A DNA stretch of 64,000 bases from Cytobacillus luteolus (GCF_017873715.1 NZ_JAGGKM010000005.1:372001-436000); one strand, 5' to 3'. Shown: positions 21,787 to 31,764, counted from the stretch's first letter. A program made the numbers and translations. The notes: generated by a model from the letters alone, not told the origin.

Positions 21787-22161
21787 ATGATAAAAAACGT
21801 CGAACTAATTACAAACGAAGTTCAAGATTTTTCTCTAATAAACATTATTCTTATAACTGGCTTCTCTGTTTCTTTTTACAAAGAATTTGAAGAAAACAAA
21901 TCCTTACTCGATATTGATTTTGTTATTGAAGATATAGACGGTAATAAGTTTCTTGCAAAATTCCACTTTCATAATCCAGAAAGTATTCGTTTTGAAAGTG
22001 GTGGTCCATATCATCAAATATCAATAAAAATTGAGGACATTGAGGACAAAGGTTGGGAAAATAAAAGGTATGAAGTGATTGACTATGAAGGAGATACTCT
22101 TCATTTTTTTTGTTCTGATATTGAGGTGATGTCAATAAAAGGAACCAATTATTTCATTTAA
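21787..22161 (+). CDS. Hypothetical protein, possible immunity-type
   Basis: 124 aa, soluble, acidic, mostly predicted beta strand. It contains LLDIDFVIEDIDG, FHNPESIRFESGG and WENKRYEVIDYEGDTLHFFCSD. No transmembrane or signal sequence. I do not recognise a family; the single-domain size and setting among orphan immunity genes suggest a similar role, which is only inference. The ATG at 21787 follows AAGGTGATGA. Confidence 0.5.
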   Translation: MIKNVELITNEVQDFSLINIILITGFSVSFYKEFEENKSLLDIDFVIEDIDGNKFLAKFHFHNPESIRFESGGPYHQISIKIEDIEDKGWENKRYEVIDYEGDTLHFFCSDIEVMSIKGTNYFI

Positions 22162-22165
22162 GTTT

Positions 22166-22220
22166 GTTGTGCTAACGGGTGCGTTTCTGCAAGTGGTAGA
22201 AACGCCTTGTTTGAATAATT
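22166..22220. repeat. Cassette-spacer repeat 9
   Basis: TTGTGCTAACGGGTGCGTTTC, loop TGCAAGTGGTA, then GAAACGCC: hairpin GGTGCGTTTC/GAAACGCC, then TTGTTTGAATAATTAC. Confidence 0.5.
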
Positions 22221-22650
22221 ACTCGATACTTTCCGTATTAATGTTAATATTTCCACCACTCGTAACTCTATTCATACCTACCACTTCCACAACTAAATGG
22301 TGGTGAAGGAAAGGTTCATCTATTTTCCATGTTAAAGAATACTTTTGAGTCTCATCAAACTTTTTACTCTTGTCTTCATTAATGTCATAACCGATAAGTT
22401 TTCTTTCCCACCATGTCTCAGTACCAGTAGGGATAAGCCAAAAAAGAACAGTTTCTGTATTCTGGGCTTCCACAAAGATTGTTATTTCTTTTGTTCCCTC
22501 TGGCACAGTAACCCAATTATCCTTTACAGGAATATTGGTAAAAGCACTTGTTATGACTTTAGGTGAAGGAACTATAACCTTGTTGTTAACGGCTAGATTA
22601 GTTAAATTAATTATAAGGTTTAAAGAAATTAAAGTTTTAAGAATTACCAT
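22219..22650 (-). CDS. Secreted or membrane-anchored hypothetical protein
   Basis: 143 aa from the ATG at 22650, preceded by GAGGTGG. A hydrophobic N terminus (VILKTLISLNLIINLTNLAV) fits a signal peptide or anchor. The rest is beta-rich with VTVPEGTKEITIFVEAQNTETVLFWLIPTGT, which resembles an Ig-like or bacterial beta-sandwich fold, and an extracytoplasmic HHH motif (PFLHHHLVVEV). It opposes the prevailing direction. Function unknown. Confidence 0.5.
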   Translation of the reverse strand: MVILKTLISLNLIINLTNLAVNNKVIVPSPKVITSAFTNIPVKDNWVTVPEGTKEITIFVEAQNTETVLFWLIPTGTETWWERKLIGYDINEDKSKKFDETQKYSLTWKIDEPFLHHHLVVEVVGMNRVTSGGNININTESIE

Positions 22651-22683
22651 TATTACCACCTCGGTGGTATTATTCTCAGCATT

Positions 22684-22795
22684 TAAATTACTATGTGTTA
22701 TTGCATTAACGGGGGCAAATCTTTCATAAGACGGGTACTGATCTAAGGAGGATTGGTACCTCTTTTTGTTGAAGTATAGGAGCAGTTACCTTTAA
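22684..22795. repeat. Cassette-spacer repeat 10
   Basis: TTGCATTAACGGGGGCAAATC, a hairpin around GGTAC...GGTACC with CTCTTTTTG, then TTGAAGTATAGGAGCAGTTA. Closely related to repeat 12. Confidence 0.5.
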
Positions 22796-22818
22796 TAAAT
22801 AAAGTCATGGAGGAAGAT

Positions 22819-23331
22819 ATGAATTTAAAAGATAATAATGCCGAGAATATAAAACTTAGACCTTTATCCATAGATGATTTTTCATATGTTTTAGAATGGA
22901 GTAAGGATGATAAATTCTGTTTAGCAAATGATTGGGAATTAAAGAGAAACGAGCAAGAATTATATAAATGGTGGCAACATTGTGTAAATAATTTATCTGG
23001 AGATTTTATTCGATTGGCAATTGAATTAGAAAATAGGTTAATAGGATATGCAGACCTAGCTTGTATTAAAGGTGATGAAGCTGAATTAGGCATTGCAATT
23101 GGTGATAGTTCGCTATGGGGAAAAGGAATTGGTTTTAATGCTAGTATATCTATGATGGATTATGCTTCTAAACATCTAGGTATTACAGTTTTTAATGCAG
23201 AGACACATGAAACAAATATTCGTTCTAGAAAGATGCTTGAGAAAATAGGGTTTAAGGAAATTAGTAGGATTGGAAGGGAAGAATACTTAGGAACAGAGAG
23301 CCAACTAATACAATACAGGCTTTCATCATAA
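22819..23331 (+). CDS. GNAT-family N-acetyltransferase (RimJ/RimL type)
   Basis: 170 aa. The acetyl-CoA binding motif A is seen in GIAIGDSSLWGKGIGFNASISMM, and motif B in FNAETHETNIRSRKMLEKIGF, the typical RimL pattern of N-R-S-x-x-x-x-E-x-x-G-F. The N terminus (LRPLSIDDF) also fits. Substrate cannot be told. I use the ATG at 22819 after GGAGGAAG, not the one at 22807 that overlaps this RBS. Confidence 0.8.
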   Translation: MNLKDNNAENIKLRPLSIDDFSYVLEWSKDDKFCLANDWELKRNEQELYKWWQHCVNNLSGDFIRLAIELENRLIGYADLACIKGDEAELGIAIGDSSLWGKGIGFNASISMMDYASKHLGITVFNAETHETNIRSRKMLEKIGFKEISRIGREEYLGTESQLIQYRLSS

Positions 23332-23345
23332 AAAAGTTACTTTAT

Positions 23346-23405
23346 TTCGCTAACGAGAGCATTTCTTCAAGAGGAAGAAGTGCTGTGTTTCAATTAAAGT
23401 AGAGT
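23346..23405. repeat. Cassette-spacer repeat 11
   Basis: TTTCGCTAACGAGAGCATTTC, TTCAAGAG, GAAGAAGTGCT, then TTTCAATTAAAGTAGAG. Hairpin AGCATTTCTTC/GAAGAAGTGCT. Confidence 0.5.
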
Positions 23406-23443
23406 TTACTAAAAGATAAATAGTGTGTTAAAGGATGATAAAT

Positions 23444-23797
23444 ATGAGCTTGGAAATAAAAACCTATGATGCATCAGGTTTTTTAGAAATTGAAGAGCTT
23501 CACAATTTAAAGTACGAGGGTGATGCAGAGTTTCATTTCTACCTGACTCTTACAATAGGTATTAAAGGTTCTGATAGTGGTGATTTATTTTCAATCTTAG
23601 TAATGACACCAATGGCAAATAAAAATTACCAAATTAATAAAAATGAAAAGCACTATCTATTTAAATATGGTGACAACTGGGAGGCTCTTTATAAATCACT
23701 ATTTGAAATAGTAAAAAGTTGTAGTGCAGATTCTTGGGATGAATCAGTAAGAAAGTTAAGTAATCACTTTAGTTGGGAGTATGATGGTATTCGATAA
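23444..23797 (+). CDS. Imm8-like immunity protein (second copy)
   Basis: 117 aa with the same layout as the protein at 15006: FYLTLTIGIKGSDSGDLFSILVMTP, then HYLFKYGDNWEALYKSLFEIVKSC and a C-terminal LSNHFSWEYDG in place of the usual SRxxxWE. The two copies are diverged, so this is not a recent duplication. RBS AAAGGATG before ATG 23444; ATG 23435 lies in the RBS. Likely an orphan immunity gene. Confidence 0.6.
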   Translation: MSLEIKTYDASGFLEIEELHNLKYEGDAEFHFYLTLTIGIKGSDSGDLFSILVMTPMANKNYQINKNEKHYLFKYGDNWEALYKSLFEIVKSCSADSWDESVRKLSNHFSWEYDGIR

Positions 23798-23808
23798 GGT
23801 GGATGTCT

Positions 23809-23895
23809 TATTGAATTAAAGGGAGCTTATCTTTAATAAGACAGGGACTAATCCACGAGGTAGTACCTTTTTTATTTAAGTGTAGAAGCAGTTAT
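23809..23895. repeat. Cassette-spacer repeat 12
   Basis: TTATTGAATTAAAGGGAGCTTATC, hairpin CTTATC...GATAAG-like, a second hairpin ending in T6, then TTTAAGTGTAGAAGCAGTTA. Aligns with repeat 10. Confidence 0.5.
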
Positions 23896-23919
23896 TAAGA
23901 ATAACTAAACTGGTTATTT

Positions 23920-24447
23920 ATGGTAAAAATATATGATTATAAAAAGGGGTTGGTATCCATTAGAATATTAAAGTTAAGTTTGTTTGTGATTTCCCTTTTA
24001 CTACTAAGTGGTTGTTTTGAAAGTTCATCTAAGACTGAAATTGAACATTTTTCTACGAAAGAAAAAGCGTTAGAACACTTTATTAAAAAAGAAAAAATAA
24101 AAGGGAACATTGATTTGATTACAACAACAAATAAGGACCAGCTTTTATTAACACATTGGACTAATAATACTTATTTTGTTGGGGAGTTAAAGGAAGATGA
24201 AAAAGGGTATTACGCTGAGAGAATATCTAATTATTTTCAAATGGAGAGTAGTGGTTTTGGTTGGGAGCTTTCCGCGTTGAACGGTAATGAATATACTATA
24301 TTTTTACAAAAGAGCAATGAACCTAATTTTATAAAGTTGTCTAATGAGAAATTATTCGTTTCCATACTAATAGGGCATACATTGAGTACAAATTCAAAAA
24401 ATGAAACAAATGCAATAAAAGACTTTGATACTATAAAGAGTGATTAA
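23920..24447 (+). CDS. Lipoprotein, unknown function
   Basis: Up to 175 aa. A hydrophobic signal ending in the lipobox LLLLSGC (cysteine at about residue 32 from the ATG) marks an acylated, membrane-anchored exported protein. The mature part is polar, with ALEHFIKKEKIKG and GFGWELSALNGNEYTIFL. The start is uncertain: ATG 23920 has no good RBS. A start around 23950-23959 (TTG or ATT) after AAAAAGGGG would give a more usual signal length. Function unknown. Confidence 0.6.
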   Translation: MVKIYDYKKGLVSIRILKLSLFVISLLLLSGCFESSSKTEIEHFSTKEKALEHFIKKEKIKGNIDLITTTNKDQLLLTHWTNNTYFVGELKEDEKGYYAERISNYFQMESSGFGWELSALNGNEYTIFLQKSNEPNFIKLSNEKLFVSILIGHTLSTNSKNETNAIKDFDTIKSD

Positions 24448-24530
24448 ACTAACAGGGGCGATTGTGAAAAATGATAAGGTGTTGATCCAATATGGATTAA
24501 CACCTATTCACTTTGTTTTATAGGGAAGTT
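24443..24530. repeat. Cassette-spacer repeat 13 with terminator hairpin
   Basis: GATTAAACTAACAGGGGCGATTG, then hairpin AGGTGTTGATCC/GGATTAACACCT (about 24477-24506), then TTGTTTTATAGGGAAG. Serves as terminator for the lipoprotein gene. Confidence 0.5.
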
Positions 24531-24590
24531 TAGTTAAACAACCACTAGGAAAAAATATAAGAAAGTTGCTTTTAATATAGGGGGAACTTC

Positions 24591-25472
24591 ATGAACAATA
24601 CACCTAATAACGATAATTATTTTATTACAGATGGTAGTTGGAATATAGGGAAGGTACTTGTTTGTACTGGAGAGTGGGACCCTAAATTAATTGAAGTAAT
24701 GCGGGAAAATGGAATTGTTAATTTAAGATTAAGCGGTTCAGTCGGTAGGGAGGGAAAAGATATTAACTTTCTTTCCTCAATCCCATTCTTGAAAGGGATT
24801 GAAATCTATTTTTCAAGTATAAAGGATTTAAGTCCAATCTATTCTTTAGAAGAATTAGAGGTTTTAGGTCTTGATGGTTACATCAAAGCAGAGTTTGACT
24901 TTAATAAATTACCTAAGTTAAAAAAATGTTTTATTACTTGGAATAAAAAATATCAGAATTTATTTGATGTTAGTACGCTAAATCATTTGATAATTGATAA
25001 ATATCCTTTTGAAAACCTCAATGCAATGTCAAATCTAAAAGATTTAGAAATCTTAGATATTACTTCTCGAAAGTTACAGTCTTTAAAAGGGATTGAATCC
25101 TTAAAAAAACTTCAAGAGTTAAAAATGTTTAGGTGTGTAAACCTTATTGATCTTAGTGGAATTGAATACCTTACTGAATTGAGAGTATTGGACATTAATA
25201 CATGTAGAAAAATCCATAATTTGAATGGCTGCGAAAAGTTAGATAAGTTAGAACAAATTAGACTAGAAAATTGTAAGGAAATTGATAGTCTTCGTTTATT
25301 AAAACATTGTAATCGTTTAAAAAGAATTATTTTCATCGGTGATACTAGTATTGATGATGGGGATATAAGTGAATTATTAAAGTTGCCGCTGTTAACAGAT
25401 TTACGGTTTACCGAAAAAAAGCATTACACCTTAAAAAGGGAACAAGTATCTACTCTTTTGCAGAGGAAATGA
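24591..25472 (+). CDS. Leucine-rich-repeat protein
   Basis: 293 aa, cytoplasmic (no signal). From about residue 45 to 265 it has LRR units of 22-24 residues, for example LKGIEIYFSSIKDLSPIYSL, LEILDITSRKLQSLKGIESL, LRVLDINTCRKIHNLNGC and LEQIRLENCKEIDSLRLL. Such proteins bind partner proteins. In this setting an immunity or sensor role is possible but unproven. RBS TAGGGGGAAC precedes the ATG. Confidence 0.7.
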   Translation: MNNTPNNDNYFITDGSWNIGKVLVCTGEWDPKLIEVMRENGIVNLRLSGSVGREGKDINFLSSIPFLKGIEIYFSSIKDLSPIYSLEELEVLGLDGYIKAEFDFNKLPKLKKCFITWNKKYQNLFDVSTLNHLIIDKYPFENLNAMSNLKDLEILDITSRKLQSLKGIESLKKLQELKMFRCVNLIDLSGIEYLTELRVLDINTCRKIHNLNGCEKLDKLEQIRLENCKEIDSLRLLKHCNRLKRIIFIGDTSIDDGDISELLKLPLLTDLRFTEKKHYTLKREQVSTLLQRK

Positions 25473-25496
25473 ATTAAAATTAAATATATCTTGCTG

Positions 25497-25560
25497 TTGT
25501 TGCACTAACGGGTGGCTTTTGTACAACAGCTTCTATTACGAACGGGAGCAAGAGGTAAAA
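25497..25560. repeat. Cassette-spacer repeat 14
   Basis: TTGCACTAACGGGTGGCTTTTG, TACAACAGC, then TATTACGAACGGGAGCAAG: both blocks close to consensus and only 35 bp apart. Confidence 0.55.
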
Positions 25561-25592
25561 AAGGCGATCATTAAAAGTGACCGTCTTTTTCT
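25561..25592 (+). terminator. Terminator before the WapA-like gene
   Basis: AAGGCGATCA (25561-25570), 7-nt loop, TGACCGTCTT, then TTT; pairing includes two wobble or mismatch positions. The rest of 25593-25865 is AT-rich, presumably promoter DNA for the next gene; no clear box chosen. Confidence 0.65.
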
Positions 25593-25865
25593 TATCTAAA
25601 ATACCATGATGGCTGTTTTGGAATATTCTTCAAACTATTCTGTGCAATTATATTAATAGGAAAGTATTTACTGTAAATTAATGATTACTTAAATCATCGT
25701 CCTTACGGGTATAAACTTTCATGTTTTATTGCTTTCAACCTACTAATATTCAATGTAACACACCAACATTATCCATTCCTTCCATGAAATTAACATATTA
25801 ATCCTACTTTTAAAAAGTATAAGATTGAAAAGGATTAAAAAATTCATTTTCATCTAGGAGGAAGC

Positions 25866-28800
25866 ATGAAGAACAAAGCATCTAGGTATTCACAAACTAT
25901 TAAGGTTCTTTTATCAATTATTTTACTCTTTGCATCTTTTCCCTTTCATTATTTAACTGTAAGTGCAGAAACAACGGAAGAAATAGTCAATTCCCAACTG
26001 CCACTTGAAGGGAATGACAATCCCGGCATTCCAGTCGCACCAATTATAACTCCTTCTATAAATATAATAGAAGACGTACCACTAGTAAAGAAACGAGAAG
26101 CAAAAGAAGCAGTGGAGCTTCGGACTGAAAAATCCTCGACTATTGACAATGGAGATGGTACCTACACCTCAAGTTTTTATAGTAACCCTATTCATACTTT
26201 GAAAAACAATAAATTCGAAAAAATTTCACCCTCGTTTAAAATGGAAAAAGGAGACCCCACTACAGTTAACGAAGCAAGCAACGAAGACGTAGTCTCTGAA
26301 AATACGAAATTAGGAATTCGTTTTGCCCCGGTTATTCATAATGGTAAATATGCTAGATTCTCATACGGCAATAACAAAATGACTATGATATTTACAGGTA
26401 GTGAAGGAGATAAGCCTTTTACAAAACCTACAAATGTCCGTGCATCTTATGAAGAGAATCAAATTTTTTATAAAGATGTGATTCCATCAATCACCCTCCG
26501 AAATATCATTTCTGATAGCGAAGTAAAAGAAGATATTATTTTATCTAGTTACCAAGGTTACCATACGTTTGAATTTTTTATCGATACAGAATTAAAAGGA
26601 ACATTAAGAGAGAATGGGGAAGTCGTTTTCTCCTTCCCTGATGGAGAAGAACAGTTGGTGTTTCCTAAACCTTATATGGTTGATTCGAATATTGATTCTC
26701 AAACAGGGGAACCTGAATACTCTGAAAATGTTCATTATGAGTTAACGAAAGAGCAAAAGGGCTATGTGGTAAAGGTAGTGGCTGATGCTAATTGGCTAAA
26801 AGATTCAAAACGCGTTTATCCTGTTTATATTGATCCAACAACAAAACTCCAAACCTCCAAGGATACATTCGTCTCTAGCGCTTATCGTACAACAAACTAT
26901 GATAAGTTTTGGGATAATGCAATTGGCTCTTATGTATTAAAGGTTGGGTATGTTGATGATACTACTGGTTTTAATTACGCATATGTTCAGCAAGATGTGT
27001 CAAGTATCCAATATTCTACAATAAACACAGCATTATTTAATTTATATACAGTTCATTCTTACCAACCTACCACTCCTACAGAGGTATGGATTGATAAGGT
27101 AACAGAATCCTGGCAAGCAGGTACGTTAAATTGGAATAACATGCCTAGCCAAATCGGAATAAGCAATAATCAAGTAAGTGTTCATAAAGGACAATGGGCA
27201 AGTTTTAACGTAAAAGATACAGTGCAGTCATGGGTTAACAATCCTAGTACAAATCACGGCTTTAAGGTTCATACGAAAAATCATGGGTATACGCACTGGA
27301 AGAAGTTCTACGCATCGGAACATAGTAATGTCGATTACCGCCCTCATTTAAATATATCCTATTCATATCCAGCTCCTGCATCTCCTACCGCAACAACTGG
27401 ATATACAGTTGATAAGAAGAGAGGGTTTGTTGATCTTACCTGGAACCCAGTTCAAGGAGCGTCTGGTTATTATATTTCAATCTATAATGGTGTTAACTAC
27501 GAGAAGATAGATGTTGGGAATGTAACCAAGTGGTCAACCCTAGGAAAGGGGATTTGGCCTACGGACGCCGAAATTTTCAATAAGCGTTATCAGTTGCATA
27601 TAACAGATTCTAATGGTACTGATTTACCTTTTGATCCTTCACCCGTTTATAGAAATTCTGGTGGGCAATATACCAAAAATCAAAATTATTGGTTCCGCAT
27701 ATCCGCGAAATACCCTAACGGACAAGAATCATTAGTATCCGACGCTGCTATGCCAACTATTCCTCTACCTACTGTGGATACTCCACATGGGATAGCCCAT
27801 GTAGATGCATCAAAAAATGATACCGGATATGTAAATCTAAAGTGGAATCCAGTTCCAGGTGCATCGGGGTATAAAGTATGGGTATGGAATGGAGAGGAAT
27901 ATCAGGCAATCAAAGTAGGGAATGTAACAGAGTGGTCAACAAGAGGGCAAAAAATTTGGCCTACAAGTGGTCACACCCTTTCTAATGATGATTCTGTTTC
28001 GAGTAGAACCGGTACCGATCTATCATTAGATCCAACTCAAGTTTATAAAGATGCTTTTCAATATGGTACAATTACGAATCGTAAAGACTATAGTAATGAT
28101 TTAAAATATTATTTCAGAATTTCGGCATACAATGAAAATGGTAATCAAAGCTTAAATAACTCTGAAGCTTTTTATTCTAAAATATCTAGCAATATTGGTT
28201 TTGAAACTACTTTACCTATGATTGATATAGCAGGTGGTTGGGTAAATGCGAAATCAGGAAACATTGTTTTACCTATTGTGGATTTTAGTCTAGGGAATAA
28301 AGGTGACGGAATTGCGTTTAAAAGAACTTATAACCATCATCTTAATTTAGAGTCAGAAAACAATTGGTTTTTCAGCTTTAATATGAATATTCAAGAACAA
28401 ACTAATGGAAATATTTTATATAAAGATTCAGATGGGACTTTGCATCACTTTAAGAAACTAAATGATGAAACATATGAAATAACCAGTGATATTACTCTAA
28501 GTAAAATTTCAACTGGATATATAATTGGAGATTACGAAGGGGAATATACATTTGATTTAAATGGCCATTTAATAGGTATAACAGACAATGACTCTAATAA
28601 TATTTCAATTACTCGTGTAGAAGAAAAGTTATTGATAACTTCAGATTCTGGTGAAAATGTTGAAATTTATACAAGTTCTAACCAAATTGATTATATCTTA
28701 ATAAAGAACCAAAATTTAAAAATAGAATATATTTATAGTGAAGGTAGTTTAGCCACTGTAAAATATAGTGATTTAAATAAACTTGAAACTCCTAATGAAT

Positions 28801-31388
28801 ATCAAGTTCAATATATTTATGAAGAAAATAAATTATCTGTATTATTACCAAACCATTTTAGCCCTAATAAACCAGTAGAAAATGAATATAAAAATATTTA
28901 TGTATTTAATGATAATAGACTTACTCAGGTAGTCGTACCTGTAAGCGAAATTAACGAAAATTCTATAATAGAAAGAAAACAAATAGTTACAAATATTGAA
29001 TATGATATTTTAAATAGGATTACAAAGAAAATATTGCCAAAGGGAAATATTAATACGCTAAATTATGACTTAAACGGAATTCCAGTAAATTTTGATGAAA
29101 AGAGTTTAGCCGAAAATAAATATTCAATTATTTATGATATTACAAAAAGGACAGAAGACGAGATACAAGATGGTTATAAATTCAAGTTAAAAAGAGATCT
29201 AAATGGAAATATTATTTACAAGGAAACCTCAGAGATAGAGTGGGATCAAGTAAATAATAAGCCGCTATATGATACAAGTGGAGAATTAATAGTTAAAAAT
29301 AAAATAGAAACTAGAGAGTTTTTATATGACGAAGCCGATAGGCTTATTGAAACAAAGGAAAGAATAGATGAGAAAAATGAAATCACAGGAGAAATAGAAG
29401 AAAAACAACTAATAACAAAACTTTATTATGATTTAAATAGTAATCTAATAAAAGTAATTCAACCTAATAATGCCTCTAGAAAATATGATTATAATAGTAA
29501 TGAACAAATTAATCTTAGCTATATTAACGGTAATTTAAGGTACAAATATTTATATGAAAATGGAATTCTGTCGCAGGTAGAGGACTTAGCGTTAAATATA
29601 AAGAAGGACTATAATTATAACGTGGATACAAATGAATTATTAAGTTTAAATCTATATGAGTATGGAACTATAAATTGGAGATACAATATTGACGAAAATC
29701 TAGAAGTGCTAACAATAATAGATAAAAATGCAAATCAATACAGCATAAAATATCTAAATCAATTCGATACTTCTTCACATACAAAAACAATAACTGACTT
29801 ATTCAACGGAAACGAATTTATACTGACAATGAATCAAATTGGAGATATTACTAGTATCAAGTCTGGTAATAATATTTCCTCGGTATATTCATATGATGAG
29901 AATAATTTATTGAAAAATTTGCAAATTAATAAAACTGATGGCTCACTTATTGCATCATATAGTTATGAAAAATATGACGGTAATGGTAATATTTTAGACT
30001 TTGTTTCAAATGGGGAAAATATTCAATATATTTTCGATGATAAAAATCAAATTAAAAAAGTAAATATTAATAATAATGAGATATATGAATATCAGTATGA
30101 TAATCAGGGAAATATACTTTCAAAGACCTATAGTAAAAACGCTAGTCTAATAGAGAAAAATGAGTATAGTTATGTTTCTGATTATAATGGTAATAGAATT
30201 GACACAATAAATGGAGTTTCTATTGATTATAATCTAACAGGAGAAATAGAAAGTGATCAAAAAAATAAATACCAATGGAATGAACTAGGTCAATTAGTTA
30301 AAGTGTTTGATAAAGAATCAGATAACCTCTTAGCTTCTTTCAAATATGACGAAGAAGGGAGAAGGATAGAAAAAGATATAAACGGTAACAAAACAAGATA
30401 TATATATAATGGAGACAGTGTAAATGTATTGTATGAAACCGATGAACTTGGAAAACTGTTAAGATATTACACTTATGATGATGTGAAAGGAACCCGTTTA
30501 AGTGTAACTGATATTACTAAAGAGGGAACATATTTTTATCATTATAATCATCATGGAGATGTAATAGCTATTTCAAATGAAAATCAAGAGATTATCGCTA
30601 GGTACGAATACGATGTATGGGGAAAAGTAATCTCTAAAACTGGAACTTATGCGGATGAAAATCCTTACAGGTTCTCTGGATATTACTATGATAAAGAAAT
30701 ATATCTTTATTATTTAACCTCGAGATATTATCATCCTGAGCACAGTATATTTTTATCACGTGATTCAATGACTAAAGATGTCCATAATTTAAGTAATATT
30801 AATGTATATAGTTATGCAAAGAACAATCCAGTCTCATTTAATGATCCGAGTGGAGAAACCTTTACATGGGCACTTAGACAAATTTCAAATATATACTCAA
30901 AAGGCGTTGTAATAGATGAAGAGGCTTCATTAATGATATTTGGCGCAAATGCAATTGCTCCAGGAAGGTATCGGAATATTTACGTACCACTACATGAAAT
31001 TGCTCAAGTCAATATAGCAAAAAAACTAGGCCAAAACGCAATCCTTGAACAAAGAATAGGAAAGTACGAAGCGGATGTAGTATTAGGAAAAGAGCTATGG
31101 GAAGTAAAACCTATTTCTGGAAAAGACCCAAAGAATCAACTTGAGAAATATACGTTCGAGACTGGTTATGTTAAAGGGCATAAGCTTAAAACAATTAATG
31201 ATATAACTGTCTTAGGAGAGATTAAAATGGAGATTACATTTCCAAAAGAGGGAGAAGCAAGGTATAGGTTATATTATAAAAAAAATGGAGTAATAACAAC
31301 TTTAACAACTGTATATGCAGCTAAATTAATTATTGAAGAAATTATAAAAAGGACACCTGCTGGCAGAAAACTAGCACCAGCTTTTTAA
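25866..31388 (+). CDS. WapA/RHS-like secreted polymorphic toxin
   Basis: 1840 aa. Signal peptide to about residue 35 (ending TVSAETTEE). Residues about 90-330 resemble the WapA N-terminal region, about 330-500 a DNRLRE-type beta domain, and about 500-770 hold two related modules with WNPVxGASGY and GNVTxWST motifs. From about 776 there is an RHS/YD-repeat shell. It ends in a core with GYYYDKE, YYLTSRYYHPE and NPVSFNDPSGE (about 1655). The last 180 residues form the toxin tip: D1737, then E1746-V-K1748 in YEADVVLGKELWEVKP fits a PD-(D/E)xK nuclease. It likely kills neighbouring cells by contact. Confidence 0.85.
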   Translation: MKNKASRYSQTIKVLLSIILLFASFPFHYLTVSAETTEEIVNSQLPLEGNDNPGIPVAPIITPSINIIEDVPLVKKREAKEAVELRTEKSSTIDNGDGTYTSSFYSNPIHTLKNNKFEKISPSFKMEKGDPTTVNEASNEDVVSENTKLGIRFAPVIHNGKYARFSYGNNKMTMIFTGSEGDKPFTKPTNVRASYEENQIFYKDVIPSITLRNIISDSEVKEDIILSSYQGYHTFEFFIDTELKGTLRENGEVVFSFPDGEEQLVFPKPYMVDSNIDSQTGEPEYSENVHYELTKEQKGYVVKVVADANWLKDSKRVYPVYIDPTTKLQTSKDTFVSSAYRTTNYDKFWDNAIGSYVLKVGYVDDTTGFNYAYVQQDVSSIQYSTINTALFNLYTVHSYQPTTPTEVWIDKVTESWQAGTLNWNNMPSQIGISNNQVSVHKGQWASFNVKDTVQSWVNNPSTNHGFKVHTKNHGYTHWKKFYASEHSNVDYRPHLNISYSYPAPASPTATTGYTVDKKRGFVDLTWNPVQGASGYYISIYNGVNYEKIDVGNVTKWSTLGKGIWPTDAEIFNKRYQLHITDSNGTDLPFDPSPVYRNSGGQYTKNQNYWFRISAKYPNGQESLVSDAAMPTIPLPTVDTPHGIAHVDASKNDTGYVNLKWNPVPGASGYKVWVWNGEEYQAIKVGNVTEWSTRGQKIWPTSGHTLSNDDSVSSRTGTDLSLDPTQVYKDAFQYGTITNRKDYSNDLKYYFRISAYNENGNQSLNNSEAFYSKISSNIGFETTLPMIDIAGGWVNAKSGNIVLPIVDFSLGNKGDGIAFKRTYNHHLNLESENNWFFSFNMNIQEQTNGNILYKDSDGTLHHFKKLNDETYEITSDITLSKISTGYIIGDYEGEYTFDLNGHLIGITDNDSNNISITRVEEKLLITSDSGENVEIYTSSNQIDYILIKNQNLKIEYIYSEGSLATVKYSDLNKLETPNEYQVQYIYEENKLSVLLPNHFSPNKPVENEYKNIYVFNDNRLTQVVVPVSEINENSIIERKQIVTNIEYDILNRITKKILPKGNINTLNYDLNGIPVNFDEKSLAENKYSIIYDITKRTEDEIQDGYKFKLKRDLNGNIIYKETSEIEWDQVNNKPLYDTSGELIVKNKIETREFLYDEADRLIETKERIDEKNEITGEIEEKQLITKLYYDLNSNLIKVIQPNNASRKYDYNSNEQINLSYINGNLRYKYLYENGILSQVEDLALNIKKDYNYNVDTNELLSLNLYEYGTINWRYNIDENLEVLTIIDKNANQYSIKYLNQFDTSSHTKTITDLFNGNEFILTMNQIGDITSIKSGNNISSVYSYDENNLLKNLQINKTDGSLIASYSYEKYDGNGNILDFVSNGENIQYIFDDKNQIKKVNINNNEIYEYQYDNQGNILSKTYSKNASLIEKNEYSYVSDYNGNRIDTINGVSIDYNLTGEIESDQKNKYQWNELGQLVKVFDKESDNLLASFKYDEEGRRIEKDINGNKTRYIYNGDSVNVLYETDELGKLLRYYTYDDVKGTRLSVTDITKEGTYFYHYNHHGDVIAISNENQEIIARYEYDVWGKVISKTGTYADENPYRFSGYYYDKEIYLYYLTSRYYHPEHSIFLSRDSMTKDVHNLSNINVYSYAKNNPVSFNDPSGETFTWALRQISNIYSKGVVIDEEASLMIFGANAIAPGRYRNIYVPLHEIAQVNIAKKLGQNAILEQRIGKYEADVVLGKELWEVKPISGKDPKNQLEKYTFETGYVKGHKLKTINDITVLGEIKMEITFPKEGEARYRLYYKKNGVITTLTTVYAAKLIIEEIIKRTPAGRKLAPAF

Positions 31389-31401
31389 TGGAGGGCAAAA
31401 C

Positions 31402-31764
31402 ATGGATCATATTGAAGGATACTGGAATGGAGTGGATGGATATTATTCACCACCTAAATTTACCCGTAAAAAGGGGACTATTATGAAAATATTTGTTGAG
31501 GGTGACAGAGAAATAGACCCTATTAAACCTGAAACATTTGGTGATTTTTTAAAAGAATGGGCTTATGATACAACCAATGGTTGTATTAGACCTTATAAAA
31601 TTTTAATTTATTCTCATGATAGATACTCCTTTACAGTTCAAGTAGAGATTATTAGAAAAAGAAAAGATATCGACGAGCTTAAGCATTTTTACAAAGGAAT
31701 TCACGATTATTTCAATTTTTATGATATAAAAATTAAGAAGTTTGAAACTTCATTAATTTCCTAG
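31402..31764 (+). CDS. Probable immunity protein for the WapA-like toxin
   Basis: 120 aa, soluble, beginning MDHIEGYWNGVDGYYSPP and with aromatic-rich strands such as PYKILIYSHDRYSFTVQVEI. It starts 13 nt after the toxin stop with GGAGGGC as RBS, so the genes are cotranscribed. Position immediately after an RHS toxin tip is where cognate immunity genes are always found. I do not recognise the family, so the role rests on context. Confidence 0.65.
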   Translation: MDHIEGYWNGVDGYYSPPKFTRKKGTIMKIFVEGDREIDPIKPETFGDFLKEWAYDTTNGCIRPYKILIYSHDRYSFTVQVEIIRKRKDIDELKHFYKGIHDYFNFYDIKIKKFETSLIS

